A stretch of 44,450 bases of DNA from Actinoplanes sp. NBRC 103695 (GTDB taxonomy: Bacteria; Actinomycetota; Actinomycetes; Mycobacteriales; Micromonosporaceae), in assembly GCF_030269485.1 (NCBI RefSeq), contig NZ_BSTL01000005.1, forward strand, positions 463 through 44,912. Reading direction: 5' to 3'. Made by a program: the position numbers and the translations under genes. Below are positions 6,957 through 15,997 of this stretch, in pieces (within the stretch, counting starts at the first letter, position 1; the number at the start of each line of letters is the position of its first letter). The notes below the pieces were generated by a model. It searched no databases. It worked only from the letters and a program-made list of their open reading frames with translations, and was not told the DNA's origin.

Positions 6957-8426
6957 TCAGGTGTAGGGATTGAAATTCTGCGCGGCCATGAGGAACCAGG
7001 ACGTAGCGCCCACGTGCTGGCGCTGGAAGTAGCCGAACGCGAAGCCGGTGTCGAACGCGCTGGTCGCCGCCACGATGCCGGACTTGTCCGGAAGCGCCGT
7101 TCCGTTCCAGTTGCCTTCGGAGAGCTTGCCGTCCTGCGGGTCGGTGGTCCGGCCCACGGTCTGCCCCGCGCCCACCTTGCGCTGCGCCACCACGGTCTCG
7201 CCGAGCAGCCGCTTGGCGATGCCCCGGTCGCCGGTGTCCTTGCGGGTGAGCAGGGCCAGTGCCGCGTGGCCGTTGCCCTCCAGCCAGACGGCGTTGCGGT
7301 TGTTCGGCAGATCGCTGCCGGACACCGGGCCGGTCAGGGACTTCGCCTGCGACGAGTACGTGACGCCGGAGACCCGCACGCCCTCCGGCAGCTGGGTGGT
7401 GCCGCCCCCGTCGGTGTTCCACAGGTTGCCGGTGACCCAGTCCAGCGAGGCGTCGTACCGCTTGTCGCCCATCCCGAGCACCGCCCAGGTCTGCACGTCC
7501 TCCGGGATGTTGCCGGTGTTGATGAGGTTGGGGTCCTCGCCCGGGTTGCCGCCCAGCGTGCCGGTCCAGAGGAACCGGTCGGCCGGGTTCCACATGTTGC
7601 GCACGAAGCCGGCCGCCACGGTCGCCCGATGCGTCCAGCGGCGGTCCCGGGTCAGCTTGGCGAGCAGCGTGAACAGGGCGTACGTGTCGATGTTGTGCTC
7701 GGTCGAGCACCACTTCTGCGGGGTGACGCCGTCGGCCTGCAGGCCACCGTGGTAGCCGCCGTTGGCGTACCCGGACTCGTGCTGGGCGATCCACCCGCCC
7801 AGCGCCACCGCGCCGTCGAGGTACCGCGGGATGCGCGTGTCGACGTAGAGCTGCGCCAGGGCCAGCCCGGTCCAGGCCATGTCGCCGACCGAGGAGCCGC
7901 CGAACCCGTACGGCCAGAGGAACGCCGCCTTGCCGTCCTCCCGCTTCAGGCCGGGGAAGTACGCGCCGCCGCCGTAGAACTGCATCGGCCCGGCCGCGTA
8001 CGCCTGCCGCACCCGCCCGTCGCTGAACGCCTCGTCGTTGGCCTGGATCCAGAGGAACGCGTCGCCGATCAGCCGCGCGCGGCGCACGTTGGCAACCGAC
8101 GGGTTGGCCAGGTAGGCGAGCATGGCCAGCGCGTTGTCGTAGACGAACGCGGCGGTCATCAGGCCGCTCTCGTTGTTGTACGACTGGAGCAGCCGCGGCT
8201 CGGCGCCCTTGAGGTACGCGTCCTGCACCACGTCGAGGTAGCGGTAGGCGCGGGCGACCGGCCCGGACAGCGTCGGATCGACGAGATGGCGCGGGCGGTC
8301 GGAGCTGGCCGAGGCGGGGTCGGGCAGAGCGCCGGCGGTCACGGTGGCGGCGGCGGCCGCGGCCGGCAGCGCGAGCAGACGGCGCCGGGAGACGGGTACG
8401 GAGGTGACCGAGAAGGTCGCGGGCAT
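6957..8426 (-). CDS. Tat-exported glycosidase-like protein, specificity unknown
   Basis: A 489-aa protein with a twin-arginine signal: VSRRRLLALPAAAAAATVTAGA, ending near PASAS. The mature part shows repeated aromatic and Gly-rich helical-hairpin segments (SGLMTAAFVYDNALAMLAYL, SVGDMAWTGLALAQLYV, KWCSTEHNIDTYALF, WLEGNGHAALALL), as seen in (alpha/alpha)-barrel sugar hydrolases. The STEHNID stretch holds candidate acidic catalytic residues. I cannot assign a GH family or substrate. ATG 8424-8426 is preferred over an upstream ATG at 8471: GGTGA precedes it, and the upstream choice would place a 14-bp LacI-type operator inside the coding region. That operator suggests sugar-responsive control. 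Confidence 0.7.
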   Translation of the reverse strand: MPATFSVTSVPVSRRRLLALPAAAAAATVTAGALPDPASASSDRPRHLVDPTLSGPVARAYRYLDVVQDAYLKGAEPRLLQSYNNESGLMTAAFVYDNALAMLAYLANPSVANVRRARLIGDAFLWIQANDEAFSDGRVRQAYAAGPMQFYGGGAYFPGLKREDGKAAFLWPYGFGGSSVGDMAWTGLALAQLYVDTRIPRYLDGAVALGGWIAQHESGYANGGYHGGLQADGVTPQKWCSTEHNIDTYALFTLLAKLTRDRRWTHRATVAAGFVRNMWNPADRFLWTGTLGGNPGEDPNLINTGNIPEDVQTWAVLGMGDKRYDASLDWVTGNLWNTDGGGTTQLPEGVRVSGVTYSSQAKSLTGPVSGSDLPNNRNAVWLEGNGHAALALLTRKDTGDRGIAKRLLGETVVAQRKVGAGQTVGRTTDPQDGKLSEGNWNGTALPDKSGIVAATSAFDTGFAFGYFQRQHVGATSWFLMAAQNFNPYT

Positions 8427-8443
8427 GGCGTTCACCAATTTCG

Positions 8444-8457
8444 TGAGAGCGCTCTCA
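8444..8457. promoter_or_regulatory. LacI-family-type operator upstream of the Tat-exported protein
   Basis: tgagagcgctctca is a perfect 14-bp palindrome, 17 bp upstream of the ATG at 8426. It resembles CebR-type boxes (TGGGAGCGCTCCCA), which control cellulose and oligosaccharide utilisation in actinomycetes (established knowledge). No LacI-family gene is present in the window. Confidence 0.65.
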
Positions 8458-8567
8458 GGGGGCCGACACATTGAAACGCCTCAGTCACTGAATGGCAATC
8501 CCCGCAGATCAAGTGCTTTCTTTACCCGCGTCCGTCGGGGTACGGACCGTATGCTCCCGCGGGCACC

Positions 8568-8602
8568 GGGCGAGGGGCCCACCTGAACGGTGCCCCTCGC
8601 CC
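8568..8602. other. Long hairpin without T-run
   Basis: gggcgaggggc (8568-8578) pairs with gcccctcgccc (8592-8602), with cacc/ggtg continuing inward. No T-tract follows on either strand. It lies between the M16 terminator and the promoter region of the Tat-protein gene; it may be a transcription or RNA-stability element. Confidence 0.45.
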
Positions 8603-8626
8603 TTCCGGGTCCGTGCGCGCAAGACC

Positions 8627-8656
8627 AAAACCGCGGTCCGTGCGCTCACGGACCGC
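8627..8656 (-). terminator. Intrinsic terminator of the M16 peptidase operon
   Basis: On the minus strand gcggtccgtg (8656-8647), loop agcg and cacggaccgc (8642-8633) form a perfect 10-bp stem followed by ggTTTTgg (T-run 8630-8627). It is 35 bp beyond the stop of the second M16 gene. Confidence 0.75.
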
Positions 8657-8690
8657 AGTCGTAGCCGCGGCTCGCGCTGATTCCTCTCGT

Positions 8691-10037
8691 TCAGACGGCC
8701 GCGTCGATGACCTCGCCGAGGCCCGTGGCGGCCAGGTCGTCGCGGATGACGGCGCCGTCGCCCTCGACGACCAGCGTCAGGCCGGCCGGGTGCAGGTGCG
8801 CCGCGGCCGCCGCCGAGACCTCCTCGACCGTGGCGTCCAGGTACTGGCTGCGCAGCGTCGCGTGGTAGTCGTCCGGCAGGCCGTGCACCACCAGCGTGGC
8901 CAGGGCGCTCAGGATCGAGCCGGGCGTCTGCATCTCCACCGACAGCTGGCCGGCCCGCCACGAACGGGCCACCGCCAGCTCGTCCTCGGTCACGCCCTCG
9001 TCCTTGGTACGGGTGATCTCGCCGACCGTGTCGACCAGCGCCGGAGCGGTCACCGCGGTCTGCACCGCCGACGACACCCCGAACCGGCCGAACCGGCGGG
9101 TCATCGCGAAGTCGCCGCGGATGCCGTACGAGTAGCCCTTCACCTCGCGGATCAGGTGGTTGAGCCGGGACGTGAAGGCGCCGCCCAGCACGGTCGCGGC
9201 CAGCGTGTTCGTCACGTAGTCCGGATGTGCTCGGTGCGGCGCGCGGTGGCCCAGGCGCAGCGTGGACTGCACCGAGCCGGGGCGGTCCACCAGGATGATC
9301 CGGCGCTGCGCGGCCACCGGCACGTCCAGCGGCGGCTGGGCCGGCGCCGGGTCGCCCGACGTGCCGCCGAAGGCCGCCGCGCCCAGGGCGGCCAGGTCCA
9401 GTTGGTCCAGGTCGCCGGCCACCAGCAGGACGCCGGGACGACGCAACCGGTCGGCGTGGAAGGCCAGCACGTCCTCCACGGTCACGGCGGCCACCGAGGC
9501 GGGGTCGCCGTGCGGCGGGCGGCCGTACCGCTCGTCGGCGCCGAACAGGTCGGCGCGCAGCGCGGCGTCGGCCCGCGGGCCGGGCTGCGCCCAGTCCATG
9601 CGCAGCGCGGTCACCTCGTCGTCGCGGACCCGGGACACGTCGCCCGGGTCGAGCCGCGGGGTGCGTACCGCCTCGGCGAGCAGTTCCACCGCGCCGGGCA
9701 GCAGGGCGGCCGGCACCGAGACGCCGGCCCGGAACGAGTCCCAGTCGACGGCGGTGGACAGCTCGGCGCCCAGCCGTTCCAGGGCCAGCGCGAAACCGGC
9801 CGAGTCGCGCTGGGCGGTGCCCTCCTCCAGGCACTTGGCCAGGATCGTTGCGGTGCCCTCGCGGCCGGCCGTCTCGTGCACGGCGCCGGCGTCGAGAAGC
9901 AGCGACGCGTACGCGAGGCGCTGGCCGGGCAGATGCGCGGCGACCACCAGGCCACCGGCGACCGGCGTGCGGACCACGCCGGGGAACGAGTACGGGCGGG
10001 CGGCGCCCGGGTCGGGCCGGTCGGCGACGAGGGTCAC
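8691..10037 (-). CDS. M16-family peptidase homologue lacking the zinc motif
   Basis: A 448-aa pitrilysin/processing-peptidase-like protein. The position that carries HxxEH in active subunits reads TILAKCLEEGTAQRD here, so no zinc site is visible. The second-half motif (YGIRGDFAMTRRFGRFGVSS) that helps close the chamber is present. In the family, such subunits pair with an active partner, and the preceding gene supplies one. GTG at 10037 overlaps the stop of the upstream gene by 4 bp (GTGA), suggesting translational coupling and 1:1 synthesis. A terminator follows at 8656-8627. Confidence 0.88.
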   Translation of the reverse strand: MTLVADRPDPGAARPYSFPGVVRTPVAGGLVVAAHLPGQRLAYASLLLDAGAVHETAGREGTATILAKCLEEGTAQRDSAGFALALERLGAELSTAVDWDSFRAGVSVPAALLPGAVELLAEAVRTPRLDPGDVSRVRDDEVTALRMDWAQPGPRADAALRADLFGADERYGRPPHGDPASVAAVTVEDVLAFHADRLRRPGVLLVAGDLDQLDLAALGAAAFGGTSGDPAPAQPPLDVPVAAQRRIILVDRPGSVQSTLRLGHRAPHRAHPDYVTNTLAATVLGGAFTSRLNHLIREVKGYSYGIRGDFAMTRRFGRFGVSSAVQTAVTAPALVDTVGEITRTKDEGVTEDELAVARSWRAGQLSVEMQTPGSILSALATLVVHGLPDDYHATLRSQYLDATVEEVSAAAAAHLHPAGLTLVVEGDGAVIRDDLAATGLGEVIDAAV

Positions 10038-11341
10038 GACTGTTCTCCTGGCAGGTAGGTGAGGGTGACGCGGGACTCCGGCCGCAGGGTGAGCAGCGCG
10101 TCGTTGATGTCGTCGCTGGTCACCGCCTGCCAGCCGGGCAGCCGGTAGCCGGCCGCGGCCGGGTCGCCGAACTGGGTCGCGTACCGCCCCAGGGTGTCGG
10201 CGCGACCGCCGACTGTGGACATCTGCCGCCACCACGAGGTGGTCAGCAGCGCCTTGGCCCGCTCCAGCTCGGCCTCGGTGACCGGCTCGGCGGCGAGACC
10301 GTCGAGGACCTCGGTCAGGCCCTCCTCCAGCGTCGACGCGTCCACGCCGTCCTTCGCCGTGGCGGTGATGATCAGCGGGGCGGGCGCGTGTGCCAGGTCG
10401 ACGCCGTACGCGCCGACGTAGTCCGGCTGGGCGATCCGCTTGCCGTCGGCCAGCCGCTGGTAGAGCCGGCTGCCCCGGCCGCTGCCGATGACGGTGGCGA
10501 GCACCGTGATCGCGTCGTACCCGGCGGTGCCGAACGGATGGGTCCGGTGCGACAGGTAGATCCGCGGCGCCGGGACCGGTCCGGTCACCGTCTCCCGGGC
10601 CGGCGCGGCGGCCGGGCCGGACAGGTGGCCGTGCGGCGCCGGCGGGATGCTGCTCACCGGCTCCAGCCCGCCGAAGTACTTGCCGGCCAGCGCGAACACC
10701 TCGTCCGGCGAGGCGTCGCCGACGACCGTGAGCACGGCGTTGTTGGGCGCGTAGTAGCTCGCGTGGAACGCCTGGAACGTCTCCAGCGCGGCCGCGTTCA
10801 GGTCCTCCATCGACCCGATCGTGGAGTGGTGGTACGGATGGCCCGGCGGGTACAGCAACGGCAGCAGGCGCAGCCACGCGTCGCCGTACGGCACGTTCTC
10901 GTACCGCTGCCGCCTCTCGTTCTTGACCACCTCGCGCTGGTTGTCCAGCGTCTCCTGGGTGAGCGCCGGAACCAGACCGCCCATCCGGTCCGCCTCCAGC
11001 CACAGCGCCAGCTCGAGATGCTCGGACGGCATCGTCTCGAAGTAGTTGGTCCGGTCCGGGTTGGTGGTCGCGTTCAGCGAGCCGCCGTTGCCCTGCACCG
11101 AGCGCATGTGCTCGTTCTTCGGCACGTTCACCGAACCCTCGAACATCAGGTGCTCGAAGAGGTGGGCGAAGCCGGTCTGCCCTTCCGGTTCGTGCCGAGA
11201 GCCGACGTCGTACCAGAGGTTGACGCAGACGACCGGATTGTTGCGGTCCTCACTGACCACGACCCGGAGGCCGTTGTCGAGGCGGGTGGTTGCGATGGGC
11301 CACGGATAACCGGTCTCCACCGGCGCGGTTTGCGACGTCAC
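10034..11341 (-). CDS. M16-family zinc metallopeptidase (active subunit)
   Basis: A 435-aa zinc endopeptidase of the insulinase/mitochondrial-processing-peptidase type. The inverted zinc motif HLFEH is at residues 60-64 (H60, E63, H64), and the distal ligand region is in LTQETLDNQREVVKNERRQ. RIYLSHRTHPFG starts the second domain. It probably degrades peptides in the cytoplasm together with the inactive partner downstream. The GTG at 11341 is chosen because GAAGGA lies upstream and the mature fold begins soon after (TTRLDNGLRVVVSED). It is divergent from moxR, with a 133-bp intergenic region. Confidence 0.92.
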   Translation of the reverse strand: MTSQTAPVETGYPWPIATTRLDNGLRVVVSEDRNNPVVCVNLWYDVGSRHEPEGQTGFAHLFEHLMFEGSVNVPKNEHMRSVQGNGGSLNATTNPDRTNYFETMPSEHLELALWLEADRMGGLVPALTQETLDNQREVVKNERRQRYENVPYGDAWLRLLPLLYPPGHPYHHSTIGSMEDLNAAALETFQAFHASYYAPNNAVLTVVGDASPDEVFALAGKYFGGLEPVSSIPPAPHGHLSGPAAAPARETVTGPVPAPRIYLSHRTHPFGTAGYDAITVLATVIGSGRGSRLYQRLADGKRIAQPDYVGAYGVDLAHAPAPLIITATAKDGVDASTLEEGLTEVLDGLAAEPVTEAELERAKALLTTSWWRQMSTVGGRADTLGRYATQFGDPAAAGYRLPGWQAVTSDDINDALLTLRPESRVTLTYLPGEQS

Positions 11342-11474
11342 CTGACCAGTATTCCTTCCTTCGCCGGGCTTTCGGTCCGTCCTGGTGTCCTGGTGATCCA
11401 GGCGGGCGCTCGGCGTGCACATCCCCCAAGGCCCGGGCGCCCGCCGCCTCCCACGAACGAGCTAGGGGATTCAG

Positions 11475-12485
11475 ATGGACTCCACCGCCGATTTCCGGCT
11501 CCTCGAGCAGACGCTGTTCGAGGTCAAGAAGGTGATCGTCGGGCAGGACCGGCTGGTCGAGCGGCTGCTGACGGCGTTGCTCGCGGGCGGCCACTGCCTG
11601 CTCGAAGGCGTGCCCGGCGTCGCGAAGACGCTCGCCGCGGAGACGCTCGCGGTGGCCGTCGGCGGCACCTTCCACCGCATCCAGTTCACCCCCGACCTGG
11701 TGCCCTCGGACATCCTGGGCACCCGCATCTACCGGGCCTCCACCGAGTCGTTCGACGTGGAACTCGGCCCGGTGATGGCCAACCTGGTCCTGACCGACGA
11801 GATCAACCGGGCGCCCGCCAAGGTGCAGTCCGCGCTGCTCGAGGTGATGGCCGAGGGACAGGTGTCGATCGGCGGCCGGACCTACCCGGTGCCCCGGCCG
11901 TTCCTGGTGCTGGCCACCCAGAACCCGATCGAGAGCGAGGGCGTCTACCAGCTGCCCGAGGCGCAGCGCGACCGGTTCCTCATGCGGGTCGTCGTGGGCT
12001 ATCCGACCGACCAGGACGAGCTGGGCATCCTCTACCGGATGGGACAGGGCCGCCCGGTCGCGCAACCGGTCCTCGACCCGGCCCGGCTGATCGCCCTCCA
12101 GACACGGGCGCAGCAGGTCTTCGTGCATCACGCGCTCGCCGAATACGTGGTGCGGCTGGTCCTCGCCACCCGCGATCCGTCCCGCTTCGGCCTACCCGAG
12201 ATCAAGGACATGCTGGCGTACGGAGCCAGCCCGCGAGCGACCCTCGGCCTGGTCGCCGCCGGCCGTGCCCTGGCCCTGCTCCGGGGCCGCGACTACGTGC
12301 TGCCCAACGACATCCTGGACATCGCGCCGGACGTGCTGGCGCATCGGCTCGTGCTGTCCTTCGACGCGGTCGCCGACGGGGTCGCGGCCGAATCGGTGAT
12401 CCAGCGGATCGTCGACGCCATCCCGCTGCCGACCATCGCGCCGCAGCAGGAACAGCAGGGCCCAGGCCTCGGAGTAGCGGCATGA
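11475..12485 (+). CDS. MoxR-family AAA+ ATPase
   Basis: A 336-aa AAA_3 chaperone-type ATPase. Walker A is GVPGVAKT (45-52), Walker B and sensor region LVLTDEINRAPAKVQSALLEVM, then FLVLATQNPIESEGVYQLPEAQRDRF. MoxR proteins act as chaperones for VWA-domain partners in envelope stress, enzyme maturation or metal insertion. The gene heads a chain with DUF58 and VWA genes joined by 4-bp overlaps, as in many bacteria. The start at 11475 follows GGGGATTCAG. Confidence 0.95.
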   Translation: MDSTADFRLLEQTLFEVKKVIVGQDRLVERLLTALLAGGHCLLEGVPGVAKTLAAETLAVAVGGTFHRIQFTPDLVPSDILGTRIYRASTESFDVELGPVMANLVLTDEINRAPAKVQSALLEVMAEGQVSIGGRTYPVPRPFLVLATQNPIESEGVYQLPEAQRDRFLMRVVVGYPTDQDELGILYRMGQGRPVAQPVLDPARLIALQTRAQQVFVHHALAEYVVRLVLATRDPSRFGLPEIKDMLAYGASPRATLGLVAAGRALALLRGRDYVLPNDILDIAPDVLAHRLVLSFDAVADGVAAESVIQRIVDAIPLPTIAPQQEQQGPGLGVAA

Positions 12486-13459
12486 ACGAGGGCGCTTCGA
12501 TCAACGAGCTCGCCCCCGAGCGCCGGTTGCGTCGCCTCGAACTCGCGGTCACCCGAAGGCTCGACGGGCTTCTGCACGGCCAGTATCTCGGGCTGCTTCC
12601 CGGGCTCGGCAGCGAACCGGCGGGCACCCGGGAGTACCGGCCCGGCGAGGACGAGGTGCGCCGGATGGACTGGGCGGTCACCGCGCGCACCACGGTGCCG
12701 CACGTCCGTACCGTCGAGGCGGACCGCGAGCTCGCCACCTGGGTGCTGGTGGACGCCTCGCCCAGCATGGACTTCGGCACCGCCGAGCTGGAGAAGCGGG
12801 AGCTCGCGACCGCGTCGGTCGCCGCGGTCGGCTTCCTCGCCGCGGGACTCGGCAACCGGCTGGGCGCGCACGTGCTCGGCCCGTTCGGAGTACGCCGCTA
12901 TCCGGCGCGTACCGGGCGTACCCATCTGCTCGGGATCTTGCGCAATCTGCTCGCGATCCCGCGCGGGGCGCCGCAGACCGATCCCACCGGCCTCGCGGAC
13001 GCGATGGAGGGGCTGCACCGGGCCGTAAACCGGCGCGGGCTGGTGGTCGTGGTCAGCGACTTCCTCGACGGGCTCGACCAGGACGGTCTGGGGCCGGCGG
13101 CGCCGGAGTGGGAGAAGCCGCTGCGCCGGCTCGCCGCCCGGCACCAGGTGCTCGCCGTCCAGGTCACCGACCCGCGGGAACGTGACCTGCCGGACGTCGG
13201 CCTGCTCACCCTCGTCGACCCGGAGACCGGCCGCCGGCGTGAGGTCTCCACCGCCGGGCGCCGGCTCCGCGAGCGGTATGCGGCCGCCGCCCGGCAGCAG
13301 CAGGACACCGTCACCGGCGCGCTCCGCCGCTCCGGCGCCCAGCATCTTCCACTTCGGACGGACGGCGACTGGGTCGCCGACATCGTCCGCCACGTGCACG
13401 CCCAACGCCGGTTGAGCCGCGCCGCACGACGGCCGGCTGTCCCTGGAGGATCAGCATGA
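12482..13459 (+). CDS. DUF58 domain protein
   Basis: A 325-aa soluble protein with the DUF58 signature REYRPGEDEVRRMDWAVTART followed by a VWA-like fold (LVDASPSMDFG, RGLVVVVSDFLDG). DUF58 proteins are regular partners of MoxR ATPases; the biochemical role is not established. ATG 12482 overlaps the moxR stop (ATGA), and its own stop overlaps the next start by 4 bp, so the three genes are translationally coupled. Confidence 0.93.
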   Translation: MNEGASINELAPERRLRRLELAVTRRLDGLLHGQYLGLLPGLGSEPAGTREYRPGEDEVRRMDWAVTARTTVPHVRTVEADRELATWVLVDASPSMDFGTAELEKRELATASVAAVGFLAAGLGNRLGAHVLGPFGVRRYPARTGRTHLLGILRNLLAIPRGAPQTDPTGLADAMEGLHRAVNRRGLVVVVSDFLDGLDQDGLGPAAPEWEKPLRRLAARHQVLAVQVTDPRERDLPDVGLLTLVDPETGRRREVSTAGRRLRERYAAAARQQQDTVTGALRRSGAQHLPLRTDGDWVADIVRHVHAQRRLSRAARRPAVPGGSA

Positions 13460-14406
13460 CCTGGGAGTCCCCGCAACGGCTGTGGCTGCTGGCCGCCGTC
13501 GTCGCGATGGCCGTCGCGTACGTCGTGATGCAACGCCGTCGCAGCCGCTACGCCGTCCGTTTCACCAACCTCAAACTGCTCGACCGGGTCGCGCCGAAAC
13601 GGCCCGCGTGGCGCCGGCACGTACCGGCGGGTCTGTTCCTGGCCATGCTCGGGCTGCTCGTGGTCGGCTTCGCCCGACCCACCGCCGAGGTGCGGGTGCC
13701 CCGGGAACGGGCGACCGTGCTGGTGGCGGTCGACGTGTCCCGGTCGATGCTGGCCGACGACGTGGCGCCCGACCGGCTCTCCGCCGCGAAGGCCGCCGCC
13801 GACGAGTTCGTGACCAACCTGCCGGAACAGTTCAACGTCGGGCTCGTCGGCTTCGCGGGCAGCGCCTCGGTGTTCGTGCCGCCGGTCACCGACCGGGCCG
13901 CCGTCACGGCCGGCATCTCCCGGCTGACCGAAGGCGCGGCGGGACGGGCCGGAACCGCCATCGGGGACGCGATCGCGACCTCGCTGGACCAGATCCGGAC
14001 CCTCGACGCGCAGGCCGGCGAGGACACCCCACCCGCGCGGGTGGTCGTGCTCTCGGACGGCGCCAACACGGCGGGGCAGGACCCGGACCAGGCCGCCACG
14101 CTCGCCGGCGAGCTCGGGGTGCCGGTCGACGCGATCTCCTTCGGTACGGAGGCCGGAACCATCGAAGGGTCGCAGGCGGTGCCGGTCGACGGTGAGACGT
14201 TGCGAGCCGTGGCGCAGGCCACCGGCGGCAACTACTTCGAGGCGGCCAACGCGGACGAGCTGCGGGCCGCGTACGCCGACATCGAATCGTCGGTCGGCTA
14301 CGAGACCGAGACGCAGGACGTGTCGGCTCGCTTCATCGGGATCGGGCTGGCGCTGGCCGCGCTCGCCGCGATCGCCTCCCTGTTCTGGTTCGCCCGTCTG
14401 CCCTGA
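13456..14406 (+). CDS. VWA-domain membrane protein (BatA-like)
   Basis: A 316-aa protein with an N-terminal membrane segment (LLAAVVAMAVAYVVM), a second one (AGLFLAMLGLLVVGFA), an extracytoplasmic VWA domain and a C-terminal segment (IGIGLALAALAAIASLFWF). The metal-ion-dependent adhesion site is D93-V-S95-R-S97, with SDGANTAG and GRAGTAIGDAI as later loops. This matches aerotolerance-type BatA proteins. It is expected to be the membrane partner of the MoxR/DUF58 pair, and is joined to DUF58 by an ATGA overlap. The link to HtrA and the two-component genes downstream is positional. Confidence 0.92.
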   Translation: MTWESPQRLWLLAAVVAMAVAYVVMQRRRSRYAVRFTNLKLLDRVAPKRPAWRRHVPAGLFLAMLGLLVVGFARPTAEVRVPRERATVLVAVDVSRSMLADDVAPDRLSAAKAAADEFVTNLPEQFNVGLVGFAGSASVFVPPVTDRAAVTAGISRLTEGAAGRAGTAIGDAIATSLDQIRTLDAQAGEDTPPARVVVLSDGANTAGQDPDQAATLAGELGVPVDAISFGTEAGTIEGSQAVPVDGETLRAVAQATGGNYFEAANADELRAAYADIESSVGYETETQDVSARFIGIGLALAALAAIASLFWFARLP

Positions 14407-14439
14407 CTCGCTTCCCTGCTTCCTGGTTAGGAGATCGCC

Positions 14440-15309
14440 ATGTCATATCCCGGATTGGGCGGCGAACCGCGCGGCCCGTCGTTCCTGTCGCCTGACCTTT
14501 CCGACCGCCCAGCCGCTTTGCTTCCCTCTCCGGCGTCATCCTCGCGTCGCTGGCCGCTCCTCGCGGCGGCCGGTGTCGCGGTGATCGCGGTCGCCGCGGG
14601 CTCCGGCGGTGTCGCCGGCTATTACGCCGGGGAGTCCTCCACCGGGCCGGAGGACTCCCCGGCCGCCGAGGCCGCGGCGCCGCCCGCTCCGGGCGTACCG
14701 TCGGATCTCGTCGCGGCCGCGGCCCGAGCCCTCCCCGGCGTGGTCTCCGTGCAGATCCGCACCTCCGCCGGAGGCGGCTCGGGATCCGGCTTCGTCTTCG
14801 ACAGCAACGGGCACATCGTCACCAACAACCACGTCGTCGTGGCGGCCGGGCGGAACGGCACGGTCACCGTCGTCGGCTCGGACGGCCGCCGGCTCACCGC
14901 CGAGGTCGTCGGCACTGACCCGGCCAGCGACATCGCCGTGCTGCGCGTCGAACCCACCGCCGCCCTGCGCGCGCTCGACCTGGCCGCGTCCGGCAGCACC
15001 CGGGTCGGCGAATCGGTGCTCGCGGTCGGCTCGCCGCTCGGGCTGAACGGGTCGGTCACCGCCGGCATCGTCAGCGCGCTCGACCGCGAGGTACGCCTCG
15101 GCGGCGGGGGCCGGCGGACGGCGGTGCAGACCGACGCCGCCATCAACCCCGGCAATTCGGGCGGACCGCTGGTCAACGCCCGCGGCGAGGTGATCGGGGT
15201 GAACACCGCGATCGCGACGCTCGAGGGCGGCGGGAACATCGGCATCGGGTTCGCCGTGCCCATCGACGAGGCCCGGGAAGTGGCCACTTCGCTGATCGGG
15301 CGGGGATAG
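14440..15309 (+). CDS. HtrA/DegP-like membrane-anchored serine protease without PDZ domain
   Basis: A 289-aa protein with a short cytoplasmic N-terminus, one membrane anchor (about 37-60), a Pro/Ala-rich linker, and a trypsin-like domain with catalytic triad H131 (VTNNHVV), D164 (ASDIAVLRV) and S240 (NPGNSGGPLV). It stops right after the protease domain (GIGFAVPIDEAREVATSLIGRG), where HtrA proteins usually continue with PDZ domains. It probably acts on misfolded or signalling proteins at the outer membrane face. AGGAG precedes ATG 14440; it lies 33 bp after the VWA gene and 7 bp before the response regulator. Confidence 0.92.
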   Translation: MSYPGLGGEPRGPSFLSPDLSDRPAALLPSPASSSRRWPLLAAAGVAVIAVAAGSGGVAGYYAGESSTGPEDSPAAEAAAPPAPGVPSDLVAAAARALPGVVSVQIRTSAGGGSGSGFVFDSNGHIVTNNHVVVAAGRNGTVTVVGSDGRRLTAEVVGTDPASDIAVLRVEPTAALRALDLAASGSTRVGESVLAVGSPLGLNGSVTAGIVSALDREVRLGGGGRRTAVQTDAAINPGNSGGPLVNARGEVIGVNTAIATLEGGGNIGIGFAVPIDEAREVATSLIGRG

Positions 15310-15316
15310 TCGACAG

Positions 15317-15997
15317 ATGAGGCTGCTGGTGGTGGAGGACGAGGAGGACCTGGCCGAGGGCTTGCGCGTCGGGCTCACCCGGGCCGGGTACGCCGTCGAC
15401 GTCGCGCTGGACGCGGGCGAGGCGTACGAGCTGCTGACCGTGAACGCGTACGACCTGATGCTGCTCGACATCAACCTGCCCGACGGCGACGGATTCCTGC
15501 TGTGCCGCGCCCTGCGCTCCGGCGAGCTGGAGACACCCGGGGAGGGCGACCTCCGGGTGCTCATGCTCACCGCCCGCGGCCGGATCGACGACCGGGTCCG
15601 CGGCCTCGACGAAGGCGCCGACGACTACCTGGTCAAGCCGTTCGCGCTGGCCGAGTTGCTGGCCCGGGTCCGGGCGCTGCTGCGGCGCGACACCAGCGGC
15701 TCGTCCGCGGTGCTCAGCGTCGGACCGCTGCGCCTGGACTCGTCGCGGCACGTGGCCACCCTGGACGACAAGCCGCTGTCGCCGACACCCAAGGAGTTCG
15801 GCGTCCTGGAATACCTGATGACCAGGCCCGGCCACGTGGTGTCCAGCGAAGAGTTGCTGGAACACGTGTGGGACGCCAACGCGGACCCGTTCACCCAGAC
15901 CGTGCGCGTGACCGTCGGCACGTTGCGGCGCAAGCTCGGCGAGGGCTGGATCGAGACGGTCGTCGGGCGCGGCTACCGCCTGCGGGAGGCGGCGTGA
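15317..15997 (+). CDS. OmpR-family response regulator
   Basis: A 226-aa protein. The receiver domain has an acidic pocket E7/D8, phospho-acceptor D51 in LMLLDINLPDGDG, and K in DDYLVKPF. The winged-helix DNA-binding domain ends in TVRVTVGTLRRKLG...VVGRGYRLREA. A roughly ten-residue insert (SGELETPGEGDLR) sits before the VLMLTAR strand. The stop overlaps the kinase start (TGATG), so it is a cognate pair. The target genes are unknown, but linkage to htrA suggests envelope stress. Confidence 0.95.
   Translation: MRLLVVEDEEDLAEGLRVGLTRAGYAVDVALDAGEAYELLTVNAYDLMLLDINLPDGDGFLLCRALRSGELETPGEGDLRVLMLTARGRIDDRVRGLDEGADDYLVKPFALAELLARVRALLRRDTSGSSAVLSVGPLRLDSSRHVATLDDKPLSPTPKEFGVLEYLMTRPGHVVSSEELLEHVWDANADPFTQTVRVTVGTLRRKLGEGWIETVVGRGYRLREAA

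Noticed and set aside
5077..7794. 905-codon minus-strand frame across the cimA 3' half, the EEP gene and the Tat protein
   Set aside because: It reads as low-complexity Arg/Gly/Pro sequence and crosses genes with clear motifs in other frames.
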